Assembly: GCF_014202275.1 (NCBI RefSeq) | Contig: NZ_JACHGF010000004.1 | Span: forward strand, 332,928 to 396,927 | Source: Rhabdobacter roseus | Lineage (GTDB): Bacteria > Bacteroidota > Bacteroidia > Cytophagales > Spirosomataceae | Direction of reading: 5' to 3' | Length of the DNA: 64,000 nucleotides | Shown: one piece after another, positions 34,006-42,082 of the stretch | Layout of the letters: each line of letters begins with the position of its first letter | Numbering within the stretch: the first letter of the stretch is position 1 | The notes under the pieces: generated by a model | What the model was told of the DNA's origin: nothing | What the model saw: only the letters and a program-made list of their open reading frames with translations | The model's database searches: none | Position numbers and translations under genes: made by a program

Positions 34006-34278
34006 TTACCGCGCAGGCACCCTGTACTCCTCAAGGAACGTATCTAAGTCCCGGCGAGTGTAAAGTACCTTCTGGCCAACTTGGATAAAGGCAATCTGCT
34101 CCCGGCGCTTGTATTCATGCAGGGTACGAGGCGCTACTTTTAGGTACCTTGCGGCCTCATTGTGGGTTAATACCTCCTGGGTGGTTTCCTTCAGGCGCAG
34201 CGCTTTAACCTCCTCTGCAAGTCGGTCTACCGCGGCCGTCAGGGCATTTAACTTCGTTTCATCTACGGCAATGAGCAT
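34006..34278 (-). CDS. HTH DNA-binding protein, excisionase-like
   Basis: 90 residues. Residues 32-60 (TTQEVLTHNEAARYLKVAPRTLHEYKRREQIAFIQVGQKVLYTRRDLDTFL) form a MerR/excisionase winged HTH, the standard form of recombination directionality factors in Bacteroidota elements. It is located next to the recombinase at 34362-35681. Confidence 0.8.
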   Translation of the reverse strand: MLIAVDETKLNALTAAVDRLAEEVKALRLKETTQEVLTHNEAARYLKVAPRTLHEYKRREQIAFIQVGQKVLYTRRDLDTFLEEYRVPAR

Positions 34279-34361
34279 ATCAATCTTAATTTAGTGCTCT
34301 TTTCTTTTTTACGGTCTGCAAAACGGTAGGGGTAGTAGATCTCTGGTCATATCGACGTGAT

Positions 34362-35681
34362 CTACAAATCAAAAATCGACCCCATAGCCTCATCCAGGCT
34401 TTCCTTATCAAACGAATTGATGTAACGCTCTGTGGTCACGACTGATTTGTGCCCCAGGGCGTTTTTTATGTCGTACATCGTCACTTTGCTTCCTTCTTTC
34501 TTCATGGAGCGCCGGGCTTTGTCGGCGAAGGAGTGACGGGCCGTGTGGAAGGTGATGTTAAAGCCAAGTTCAATTGCCTCTGAGACTATTTTTAAGTTGT
34601 TATTGATTTGCGAAGTCTTGGTGGTAATGGCGTTAAAGAGCATTTTTTTTAGCTCAAAGTCCATATCTTTTTTTTCACGGTGGGTGATATAGTGGGCGTA
34701 GGGAGCATTGCTGTCGAGCACCGGAAAGAGGTAGTCCATGGGATTGGCCATGGGATTGAAGTAAATGTCCAAGATCCGACGCGCTCCAGCGTTCAGGGCA
34801 ATGCTTTTACGGTGACCGGTCTTATCCATCTCGTATTCCAGCCTTCCATCTGGGGTAATATTTCCGCGGCGGAGCTGGATCAGATCCGCTACCCGGATAC
34901 CAGCATTATAGTAGGAGAATAGATACATGTTCCTAGCGTGGAATGTCCAATTTTTTGCTTTATCGCTCTTAAGATATAAAGCTTCGAGTTGGTTGATCTG
35001 CTCATCGGTGAGTCGCGGCTTTTGGCTGGGGTACTCCGTAAGGCTCGTGTTTGCCCGGAAGGGGTCCTTCTCGATGGTACCAGCTCTAAGGGCTGGAAGA
35101 AAAGCATTATGGATTGCTTTCATGATATTATTGATCGTCACATTCGAGAGTTTCTTTTCGATTAAGTGGAGCTTAAATAGACGGATATGCTCAGGATTTA
35201 CATCAGTCAGAGGCACTTCTGTTCCGATAAAATCGGCAAACCGGTTTAGCTTAGACATGGAGCCTTTGTAGTAGATGTAGGAGTATTCTACCTTCGTCGC
35301 TTCCAGTATGCTATCAAAATGCTGCTGGACTGTGAGTGTGCTTTCGGAGTTAGGGTCCGGCTCCCGGTTGATGCTTTCAAATACTGGTAATCCCTGGTCC
35401 CTAATCCACTGGATTTCCTCCTGCAGTTCGATGATAGCCTTTTCTATTTGCCGGTTGTATTTGGCATGTTTTGGATCCTTGCGCTTAACCCAATGTCCAT
35501 ATTCTGCCTTAGGGTTGAAGTGCTCCTTAGGTATAGCAAGATCCGTTTTGATGCGCTTCTTTTTCCGGTTCTCGATAATCCGGATGTAGATGGTGTATAA
35601 ATCATCGCGAGAGGGCCTGTTGTTAAGTTCAGGGCTTAGGGTGCATCGTGACGGGGAAGATTTCATAATGAACGCAATCAT
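34362..35681 (-). CDS. Tyrosine recombinase/integrase (inner copy)
   Basis: 439 residues from the ATG at 35681; the open frame upstream starts with TTG and is not needed. It has an N-terminal arm/core-binding part (DDLYTIYIRIIENRKKKRIKTDLAIPKEHFNPKAEYG) and a catalytic domain with all key residues visible: R in YNAGIRVADLIQLRRGNI, H-x-x-R in FHTARHSFADKARR, LGHKSVVTTERYI with the tyrosine. It looks intact. The location, in the middle of the element and next to an excisionase-like gene, suggests a second, possibly nested, integration module. Confidence 0.9.
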   Translation of the reverse strand: MIAFIMKSSPSRCTLSPELNNRPSRDDLYTIYIRIIENRKKKRIKTDLAIPKEHFNPKAEYGHWVKRKDPKHAKYNRQIEKAIIELQEEIQWIRDQGLPVFESINREPDPNSESTLTVQQHFDSILEATKVEYSYIYYKGSMSKLNRFADFIGTEVPLTDVNPEHIRLFKLHLIEKKLSNVTINNIMKAIHNAFLPALRAGTIEKDPFRANTSLTEYPSQKPRLTDEQINQLEALYLKSDKAKNWTFHARNMYLFSYYNAGIRVADLIQLRRGNITPDGRLEYEMDKTGHRKSIALNAGARRILDIYFNPMANPMDYLFPVLDSNAPYAHYITHREKKDMDFELKKMLFNAITTKTSQINNNLKIVSEAIELGFNITFHTARHSFADKARRSMKKEGSKVTMYDIKNALGHKSVVTTERYINSFDKESLDEAMGSIFDL

Positions 35682-35806
35682 ACTACTTGGTTTACAATGA
35701 TTCTTTTCGCGCTTCAATTAAGCTAAAAGGGTAGAATTTTTATTGTAATCGTTAATAGAGGGTATTTAGCGCACCTCTGTTTGTAACTATTCCTCCTGTT
35801 GAGGAG

Positions 35807-37258
35807 CTAAAATGGAGTATCGTCGACTTTTTCAAGGGTTAGATTAACCTCACTCGACATGGGCGTCGAGTAATTGGAATTGGCTTCCAGGGGCTGAAAC
35901 GCAGGAGAATGGTCACTGAATCGGCCGGTAGCTAGATCGGCAAAGCGATCCGCCCGCCCTACATCCCCATCCCGGTTTTTCAGAAGGTACAGACAGTAGG
36001 TACCCGGCTTGAAGGGTACCTTATTTCCTTCCCCGTACTGCTCATCGTAGAGCGTTATGTTCTTGCGGGCATAGTACTCCGGATTGAACAGGCCAATGAT
36101 CAGCGAGGCGTCCTGTTCCAGCTGCCCGGACTCTTTGAGGTCCGAATCCTTGGGTCTGGGGTCGGAACGCCCTTCGGTAGCCCGGCTGAGCTGGGCCAGG
36201 GCAATGACCGGAATTTTCAAGTTCCGCTGCATAGTCTTGACGGCTTTGGTTACCTCCGTGACCCGGTCGTAGCCCTTCGTGTGCCCTTTGATCTCCAGGT
36301 ACTGGATGTAGTCGATGATGATGAGTTCAATCTTATGGATTCTTCTCCATTCGCTGGCAATGGCTTCCAGGCGGTGGACATCTTTGACGGCGGTGTCGTC
36401 GAAGAAATAGATTGGTAGTTTGGCAAGCTCAGCCAAAGCATTCTCAATTCGCTTGTAGTCTTCCAAATCAACTTCTCCGTTGCGGATGCGCCGGTACTCA
36501 ATACCGGTCAGGTTGGCGGCCGAGAAGAAACCAACGGGATGCCCGGCCCGGGCCGCGGCCAGGGTAAAATCCAGCGCGCAGCTGGTCTTTCCGGATCCGG
36601 GGCGACCGGCCAGGATGATCAGCTGGTCTTCCTGCCAACCTCCGGTGTACCTATCCAGCTTAGCGCTTCCAGAGGGTACGCCAACGGTCTTTCCTGTCTT
36701 CCGGGCCGCCATGCTCTTGTTGACCTTGCCCAGCGCCTCCATGGCGGCTTCCTTGCTGGATTTTTCCAGCTTGCCCAGACCCGAAAGCGTAAGTGCTTTA
36801 TGAACGTTTTGACAGATGTCGGCCAGCTCGGTATCAGAAGCCTCACCAGAAAGCTGTTGATGGAGAGTTAAATTAAGCTCATAGGCTTTATGCCTGCGAT
36901 AAAGAGAGAGTATACCTTCGGCGCAATCAATGATCTCTACGGGCTTATTGGGGGCCATGTCGTCAAAGGCCAGTGAGAGCTTGGCGGCCTTCAACGTTTC
37001 AAACCTTCCCCGGGCCCGTATCCGGGTCAAGACCGCATGGGGCCGAATGATCTCTCCTTCACGGTGAAGCTCACTAATGCACTCGTAGCAAATGCGGGCT
37101 GCCTCATCCTGGAAGACCTCCGTTCCGGGCAGTAGTTTTTGAACCGGGGCGATCATAGCCGGATGATGGGCCAGGGCCGTGACCAGCAGACGCTCCTGGT
37201 AGACATCAACGAACCTGGCCAGGGAATCCAGGGAGGTGCCTTTATGGGTGGTCTTCAT
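35807..37258 (-). CDS. DnaB-like replicative helicase lacking part of motif H1a
   Basis: 483 residues. N-terminal helicase-loader/primase-binding domain (about 20-115, QERLLVTALAHHPAMIAPVQKLLP) and a RecA-like ATPase domain with Walker A GRPGSGKTSCALD (about 217-229) and Walker B ELIIIDYIQYLE. The usual FFSLEM...L segment after Walker A reads FFSAANLTGIEYRRIRNGE: the glutamate of LEM, the catalytic base in this family, and about a dozen following residues are absent. Other motifs (ALAQLSRATEGRSD..PKDSDLKESGQLEQDAS) are in place. It may be a loading or regulatory relic, or a recent deletion. The last gene of the replication operon. Confidence 0.85.
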   Translation of the reverse strand: MKTTHKGTSLDSLARFVDVYQERLLVTALAHHPAMIAPVQKLLPGTEVFQDEAARICYECISELHREGEIIRPHAVLTRIRARGRFETLKAAKLSLAFDDMAPNKPVEIIDCAEGILSLYRRHKAYELNLTLHQQLSGEASDTELADICQNVHKALTLSGLGKLEKSSKEAAMEALGKVNKSMAARKTGKTVGVPSGSAKLDRYTGGWQEDQLIILAGRPGSGKTSCALDFTLAAARAGHPVGFFSAANLTGIEYRRIRNGEVDLEDYKRIENALAELAKLPIYFFDDTAVKDVHRLEAIASEWRRIHKIELIIIDYIQYLEIKGHTKGYDRVTEVTKAVKTMQRNLKIPVIALAQLSRATEGRSDPRPKDSDLKESGQLEQDASLIIGLFNPEYYARKNITLYDEQYGEGNKVPFKPGTYCLYLLKNRDGDVGRADRFADLATGRFSDHSPAFQPLEANSNYSTPMSSEVNLTLEKVDDTPF

Positions 37259-37448
37259 GGTTTCGGATTATTTTTGTGGCCTTAGGTTCATCAATGCTCC
37301 CCTCGATGAGAAGCTGAAAGGTCGTTTCCACCAAAGCCTCGGGGTCAATATGCGCCTGGAGGGAGGCTGTCAGCTTCGGCGTTGTCCTTAGCTTGCCCTG
37401 GTAGCCGGGCTGAGTCCAGGGAGCGGATAGTTCGTTATTTGTCGTCAT
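37242..37448 (-). CDS. Small protein of the replication operon
   Basis: 68 residues (MTTNNELSAPWTQPGYQGK...), no family. The start ATGA overlaps the upstream gene's stop, and the end overlaps the DnaB-like gene's start by 17 bp, so it is translated in a chain with both. The C-terminal part is helical (LVETTFQLLIEGSIDEPKATKII). Possible helicase-loader-like or accessory role. Confidence 0.6.
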   Translation of the reverse strand: MTTNNELSAPWTQPGYQGKLRTTPKLTASLQAHIDPEALVETTFQLLIEGSIDEPKATKIIRNHEDHP

Positions 37449-38224
37449 TGTAGTATTTTGGTTCTGTGGGCGGGGGTAGTGGGAGGTAAGGAGACTGGGG
37501 CCCTTTCATCCAACCAATGCTGGCCGTTGAGGTACTTTAAAGGGTAATTCTGATACTTGCGACGTTCTTCCTTGAGTCCCTTCTTGTGGTCTGGCAGGCG
37601 ATCAATGAGCCATTCAATATATTTGGGAATATCCTGTAGGGCTAAATCGCGCTCTTGATCTGTCAGTTTTTCCCACTTCTTTTGAGATGCAGCCCTACCA
37701 ACTTTATTGTCATACGAATCCCAAAAAACATCAAAGGGTATATTTATATTTTCTTTCTTTTCTTTTCCTTTTATTTTATTTGTTGAAGTTCGTTGCGATT
37801 CGTTGAACGGTTGTTGTGTCTCGTTCAACGGTCGTTCAACGGTCGTTGAATTTGCCTTACGCCTTCTACTTTCTGCACTGGCCCGCCCTGCAGCTGATCG
37901 CTGCTCCAATGCCTTTTCCCGCTTTTCTACGTTTCTGAGTACTCGGTTTGAGTATAAGTATCCTTCATCAACCTGCAATAATTCATATTCCAGACAACGC
38001 CCGACAATCGCTTTGACCTGTTCGGCGTCGATCATCATTTTTACGCATATAGCACGGTAAAACAGCTCCTTGACCAGGATCCTGTTATCTTCTTCTTCGT
38101 GTAGCATCTCTATTAAACACCAATAAATACCATATCCAGCGGCCCCGAACTCGCTGATGAGAATGCTGATCGCGGGGTCATTCCGAGCATTGTAGTCGTG
38201 GGGGAAATATTGCGTATTTTTCAT
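37445..38224 (-). CDS. Phage replication-type protein with DUF4373-like N-terminus
   Basis: 259 residues. YFPHDYNARNDPAISILISEFGAAGYGIYWCLIEMLHEEEDNRI is the DUF4373/Lin1244-type HTH of phage replication proteins (replication initiator/primosome). The following charged linker (RRKANSTTVERPLN) leads to a C-terminal helical part (FDVFWDSYDNKVGRAASQKKWEKLTDQERDLALQDIPKYIEWL) common in such proteins. It shares ATGA overlaps with its upstream and downstream genes. Confidence 0.75.
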   Translation of the reverse strand: MKNTQYFPHDYNARNDPAISILISEFGAAGYGIYWCLIEMLHEEEDNRILVKELFYRAICVKMMIDAEQVKAIVGRCLEYELLQVDEGYLYSNRVLRNVEKREKALEQRSAAGRASAESRRRKANSTTVERPLNETQQPFNESQRTSTNKIKGKEKKENINIPFDVFWDSYDNKVGRAASQKKWEKLTDQERDLALQDIPKYIEWLIDRLPDHKKGLKEERRKYQNYPLKYLNGQHWLDERAPVSLPPTTPAHRTKILQ

Positions 38225-38766
38225 ACCAACAATCTCTTTTCTGCCCCAATGAAGGCCTCGTACCAGTCGTAGAATTGCTGAAAATTCGAAACGAGCAAGT
38301 AGACCCCTCCAGCTCCTTCTACCTGACGTTGGTATTCACGTTGGGCTTTACGTTGGCGATCCGAGCCTTTCTTAACTTCGATCTTCACGGAACGGCCGTT
38401 GATCGTAGCTGCGATGTCTGCGCTTCCTACTTGTGCGGAGGAGCGTATACGTTGGACGCTTCCTACGGTTCGGCTGCGGCCGATGACGTCGACAAAGGTC
38501 TTTCGGCGGTCGATAACCCTCCCCTCGACGCTGATCCGTTCGGCCTGACCTCCTAACAGGCGGATATAGGTAATGACAGCATTGGTAAGGCCGTTGGTCG
38601 TTCGGTCAGAAAACTTGGCCTTGGGAAGGGCGTGTTGAGGCAATGAAGGGTGCCGGAGGCGGGTCGCTTGATTCGCTTTTTTACGCAGCACATCCAACGC
38701 ATTTTCGCTTTTTTCGGCTATTGTCTTACCTCCAGCCGGTATAGGCTGTTTTGTTCTGTAAGCCAT
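38221..38766 (-). CDS. VRR-NUC-like nuclease
   Basis: 181 residues. The segment GSADIAATINGRSVKIEVKKGSDRQRKAQREYQRQVEGAGGVYLLV is a PD-(D/E)XK/VRR-NUC core: D in GSADI, E-x-K in IEVKKG, then Q..YQ..VEGAGG. Such enzymes resolve or process branched DNA in phage replication modules. First gene of the replication operon; its ATGA end overlaps the DUF4373-like gene. Confidence 0.78.
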   Translation of the reverse strand: MAYRTKQPIPAGGKTIAEKSENALDVLRKKANQATRLRHPSLPQHALPKAKFSDRTTNGLTNAVITYIRLLGGQAERISVEGRVIDRRKTFVDVIGRSRTVGSVQRIRSSAQVGSADIAATINGRSVKIEVKKGSDRQRKAQREYQRQVEGAGGVYLLVSNFQQFYDWYEAFIGAEKRLLV

Positions 38767-38898
38767 GATGTTGTATCTTTGAAGATATATCTTGATAACC
38801 TATGTTATTAGGATTGTCGAAACTTTCAGAGAGAGGTGGCCATTGGCTGCCTCCTTCTTTTTATACACAATCCTGCTCCCTGATTTAGCATCATTAGG

Positions 38899-39156
38899 CT
38901 ATTGAAGCCAAATCAGGCTGTGCCAATCTATTTTTCCCTTTTCTTCCGACAGCTTGGTAATAAGACTGTCCAAAGCATCGACTTCTTGATCTAGCCGCTG
39001 TATGTCGGACCGTTCAAGCTCATGGGCCCTTTGCCTATAATCAGCTGCCTTCAACTTAATTTTTTTGTTGTAGTCAGCAAGGGCGTCGAAAAGGATTCTC
39101 AGCTCAGAGTAACTCGGCTCGACGGGTAGGACGGATATTTTTAACGTGATCTCCAT
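38899..39156 (-). CDS. Small coiled-coil protein
   Basis: 85 residues, coiled coil in the middle (LADYNKKIKLKAADYRQRAHELERSDIQRLDQEVDALDSLITKLSEEKGKI). No family recognised. Located between the HTH protein and the nuclease genes. Confidence 0.5.
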   Translation of the reverse strand: MEITLKISVLPVEPSYSELRILFDALADYNKKIKLKAADYRQRAHELERSDIQRLDQEVDALDSLITKLSEEKGKIDWHSLIWLQ

Positions 39157-39177
39157 GGCGCTTGTAAGGCTGAGGGA

Positions 39178-39486
39178 TTATTTCCTTTTGTAGCGCAGGT
39201 TTTTGATGTCTTTGAGGGCAGACTCTACCTCTGCTCGCTCAAAGCGGACCCTTCCCTGGATACGCTTCGATTGAAGAACCCCCCTCTTGCACCAATCATT
39301 CAAAGTAACTAGTGAGATCTGAAGCAAATTTGCCGTTTGCTGCCTTGTGAGGTATTCGGGTAAGTTAGATTGAGATTTAATAGGGGGAGTCCACCTCTGT
39401 AATACTGCCGTTACTGACTCTTTTAGTAAGGTCTCGAACTGCTCAGGGGTGTAGCTAACTAGCTGAATTGTTTTTGGAGTTGCCAT
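39178..39486 (-). CDS. HTH DNA-binding protein, excisionase-like
   Basis: 102 residues. Residues 42-90 (LPEYLTRQQTANLLQISLVTLNDWCKRGVLQSKRIQGRVRFERAEVESAL) form the MerR-like HTH_17 domain of excisionases, with a 40-residue N-terminal extension. It sits near the outer recombinase and is a candidate directionality factor for it. Confidence 0.8.
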   Translation of the reverse strand: MATPKTIQLVSYTPEQFETLLKESVTAVLQRWTPPIKSQSNLPEYLTRQQTANLLQISLVTLNDWCKRGVLQSKRIQGRVRFERAEVESALKDIKNLRYKRK

Positions 39487-39584
39487 ATCGTGTCAAATTA
39501 TTTGATTTAACTTGGCACGAAGTAGCTATGCAATGATAAGTAACGACAAGAATGTGTATTGGGTGTGTATAAATTATGTTTAAA

Positions 39585-40256
39585 TTAAAGACATCCCCTT
39601 GGCTCCTCAACCAGCATTAAGTTGCTCATAAGGTGAGGCTTAGGAGGGTTTTTCCTGGACACTGCGGATCTTACAGTTTCATCTTCAACTCCTAATCCAA
39701 AACGAAAATTTATAAAAATGGCGACTTCCTTATTTTTTTCTTTAAACAATCTCAGGTCAAGCATTTCTCCAAATGCGTAGTATAGGGCCGTTGCTTCTCC
39801 TGTCCACGTTAATTGCTTTACTACAGGTCGACTAGGCGCTAAACCAATGAAATGATTGCTAACAAATCGTTTTATCTCATCTTCGGATTGCTGGATGCAA
39901 CATCTGGGATTAGATTTTAGTCGTAGAAAAACTTGGTAAACATCATTGTTCTTGCCAGTCCAGGTTAATTTTGGATTTTGGGGGTCAAAAGTATGTTTTG
40001 AGGATTGAGCTGGTTCTTCCTCCTCTTCTTTCAGCTTTTGATAAAAATCAGCTCTTTTATTCAAAATCTGTTCCCTCTCTGCCCTGAGCTGATTGGCCAA
40101 TGTTCTGTCTTTATCCATCTCGGCCAAGGTAATTCCTATGGCAATTATTTTTAGATGCTCTTCAAATTCTTGTTCTTTCCTTTCTAGAATAATCTCTCTG
40201 AGGTAATTAATGCCTTGACTTTCAAGTAATTTAGATAGGCCTTCCATGGCTTTCAT
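39585..40256 (-). CDS. Hypothetical protein, mobile-element type
   Basis: 223 residues. An N-terminal coiled coil (LREIILERKEQEFEEHLKIIAIGITLAEMDKDRTLANQLRAEREQILNKRADFYQKLKEEEEE) is followed by an alpha/beta domain with two similar LTWTG.....Y..F motifs (KLTWTGKNNDVYQVFLRL and QLTWTGEATALYYAFGEM). Resembles RteC-like regulators or similar element proteins by layout only. Function unknown. Confidence 0.5.
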   Translation of the reverse strand: MKAMEGLSKLLESQGINYLREIILERKEQEFEEHLKIIAIGITLAEMDKDRTLANQLRAEREQILNKRADFYQKLKEEEEEPAQSSKHTFDPQNPKLTWTGKNNDVYQVFLRLKSNPRCCIQQSEDEIKRFVSNHFIGLAPSRPVVKQLTWTGEATALYYAFGEMLDLRLFKEKNKEVAIFINFRFGLGVEDETVRSAVSRKNPPKPHLMSNLMLVEEPRGCL

Positions 40257-40294
40257 TTCGATTGGATGTTGAAGAATGATTTTGGAGATAAAAT

Positions 40295-41623
40295 CTACCC
40301 GGCTATGGTGATTGACGACTGCCTAAAATGATCGTGTTCCAGCATCCGGATGGCCGTTTCTTCGCCTGAGACTTTAATATATTTCATAAAGGCTGTTTCC
40401 GTCTTGTGTCCGGTAATTTTCATGATGTCAATGGTAGGCACTCCTGCCAGGTAGGCGTTAGTAGCAAAAGATCTGCGGGCCGTATGAGTGGATATCAGCT
40501 TAAATTTCTCTACATACTTTGTGATCCTGCGGCCAGCCTTAGTTATAGTCACCTCAACTCTTTCGGTTAATCCTGCCAGCTTAGCGAGCTCTTTGAGATA
40601 ATCGTTCATCTTCTGATTGCTCATCGCCCTTGGTGGATCGAATGAATGCTTTTCTAATATGGCAGTCACCTTGGGAGTCATTGGAACGAAAACCCGGGAA
40701 CCTGTTTTTTGGGTAGTAACCGAAAGGATTCTACCCCCATGGGTAATGTTTTCAGGCTTGAGCTGAGAGAAGTCCGAAAAACGTAGGCCCGTGTAGCAGC
40801 CGATCAAAAAAAGATCTCTGACCTTATCCAGCCTTTTATTTTCGGAAAGAGAGAGGTGATAAATTAGGTCAAGCTCCTTATCGTTGAGGTAAACCGAAGC
40901 CGTTTCCTCACTGGGCTTATTAAACTCTTCACCTTCGTGAGCCCTATTTTGATGTAGCCCTTCCTTATGGGCCGCGGTAAGCCAGGACTTTAAATTCTTG
41001 ATTTGGTTGCCAATAGTGTTTTGTGCGTACTTTTTTTCATTGGTCAGCCACTCTACGAAGGACCTATGAAAGGCTACGTCAATGTTGGAGAAATTTATAC
41101 CTCGTCCTGTAAACCGTTGAAATTCCTCCAAGTTGTGTAGGGTAGTAGTATGGTGTTTTAGGGAATTAGGGTTGTATTTTCTATTCTTCCGGCTAATGAG
41201 CCTTTTTCCATCCCGGCACTCTTCAATATAGCGTGTTACAAATTGAAAGAGACTTTCCTGGTTTTCGGTACTCTTCTTCTTGGGTCGGGCCCCCTCTTTG
41301 AATTCTTTGTCGAGATGTTCTTTAAATACCTCGGTAGACAGAGGAATACCAGTTAAGTCAAAGTCGCGTCTAAGCTCCTTGACTTTACCTTCGTACCGAT
41401 CAAGCTGATTATTGATGTCTTTATAGAGCTGCCTTAGGTTTCGATCCTTCTGGGTAACTCTTGCGCGTTGGCTCTCCTCATCCCACTCAGAGGGAATGAT
41501 CTTCTCCCCGGTAGAATACTTCAAGCGCTGTCCGCCAAAACGGTATAGGAGATAAATAAGCGTTGGGGTAGTAGCGGCCGGCTCTTTAAGCACGAACCGT
41601 ACCTCATTTAAGGTCCTTTTCAC
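40295..41623 (-). CDS. Tyrosine recombinase/integrase (att-proximal)
   Basis: 442 residues with Bacteroidota-type arm-binding N-terminus (VRFVLKEPAATTPTLIYLLYRFGGQRLKYSTGEKI), core-binding domain, and catalytic domain: R in YTGLRFSDFSQLKPENI, H-x-x-R in STHTARRSFATNAYLA, and GHKTETAFMKYIK with the tyrosine. Located 195 bp inside attR, the normal place for the integrase of a tRNA-integrating element. Expected to catalyse integration and excision at the tRNA-Arg site. Confidence 0.93.
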   Translation of the reverse strand: MKRTLNEVRFVLKEPAATTPTLIYLLYRFGGQRLKYSTGEKIIPSEWDEESQRARVTQKDRNLRQLYKDINNQLDRYEGKVKELRRDFDLTGIPLSTEVFKEHLDKEFKEGARPKKKSTENQESLFQFVTRYIEECRDGKRLISRKNRKYNPNSLKHHTTTLHNLEEFQRFTGRGINFSNIDVAFHRSFVEWLTNEKKYAQNTIGNQIKNLKSWLTAAHKEGLHQNRAHEGEEFNKPSEETASVYLNDKELDLIYHLSLSENKRLDKVRDLFLIGCYTGLRFSDFSQLKPENITHGGRILSVTTQKTGSRVFVPMTPKVTAILEKHSFDPPRAMSNQKMNDYLKELAKLAGLTERVEVTITKAGRRITKYVEKFKLISTHTARRSFATNAYLAGVPTIDIMKITGHKTETAFMKYIKVSGEETAIRMLEHDHFRQSSITIAG

Positions 41624-41688
41624 AGTATATCTTGCATTTGTCGAAACGTGAGATAAAACTAGTGAAAAAAGTATTCACTTTATTAAGA

Positions 41689-41707
41689 GGGGACGTATTA
41701 GGGGACG
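41689..41707 (+). promoter_or_regulatory. Paired GGGGACG repeats near attR (candidate integrase arm sites)
   Basis: GGGGACGTATTAGGGGACG, matching the pair at 19964-19982 in the same orientation with two differences. It lies between the integrase gene and attR. Confidence 0.5.
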
Positions 41708-41817
41708 TTTTTTCTTTATTTATCTTAACAAATACTGATAAGTGAAATTAGGAAATCCTATTCTTTGCATAGAAAATGGCTATTCTTTAACAATTTCAAT
41801 TAAGATAAAGTAAATAT

Positions 41818-41839
41818 GTTCGAATCCCTACGAGTCCAC
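41818..41839 (+). repeat. attR (copy of tRNA-Arg 3' end)
   Basis: 22 bp identical to 19888-19909. It is not a second tRNA: only the T-arm/acceptor part is present. Confidence 0.92.
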
Positions 41840-41848
41840 TTGAAAATC

Positions 41849-41882
41849 AACCACCTATGCAAAATGCATAGGTGGTTTTTTA
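41849..41882 (+). terminator. Original terminator of tRNA-Arg, now displaced
   Basis: 13-bp perfect stem (41849-41861 with 41865-41877) and a T-tract. It follows attR by 9 bp, so before insertion it would have followed the tRNA. Confidence 0.82.
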
Positions 41883-42082
41883 TTTGTGGGCCATACGTTT
41901 TCAGCTTTTATTAAAATCAGCATAACTGAATAACACTTACTCCCTACACCTTAAAACAGAAAGCCAAGGAAGGTTATAGCGGGGGTAAGGATAAGTAGGC
42001 ATAAAGCTCTTTCAAGAGCCAGTAGAATCTTTGGCCCCAAGGGTACCTTGGCGGGTGGAAGACCTTCCGCCCAAAAAAAACC

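Larger units (their letters stand above)
19888..41839. mobile_element. Integrative element (21.9 kb) in the tRNA-Arg gene
   Basis: Bounded by a 22-bp direct repeat made from the tRNA-Arg 3' end. The right end carries a tyrosine recombinase next to attR. Contents, from the integrase inward: recombinase, HTH protein, replication block (VRR-NUC-like nuclease, DUF4373-like protein, small protein, DnaB-like helicase), second recombinase plus HTH protein, terminase-small-like protein, unknown genes, antirepressor-like fragment, tail-like protein, tape-measure protein, AT-rich three-gene cassette, lipoprotein and small regulated genes. No capsid, portal, large terminase, relaxase or mating genes are seen, so it is a decayed prophage, a phage satellite, or a composite of two elements. 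Confidence 0.88.

Noticed and set aside
38899-39156. Coiled-coil protein as antitoxin partner of the adjacent HTH gene
   Set aside because: No toxin domain or overlap supports this; left as hypothetical.
41818-41839. Second tRNA-Arg
   Set aside because: Only the 3' T-arm/acceptor half is present; it is attR.
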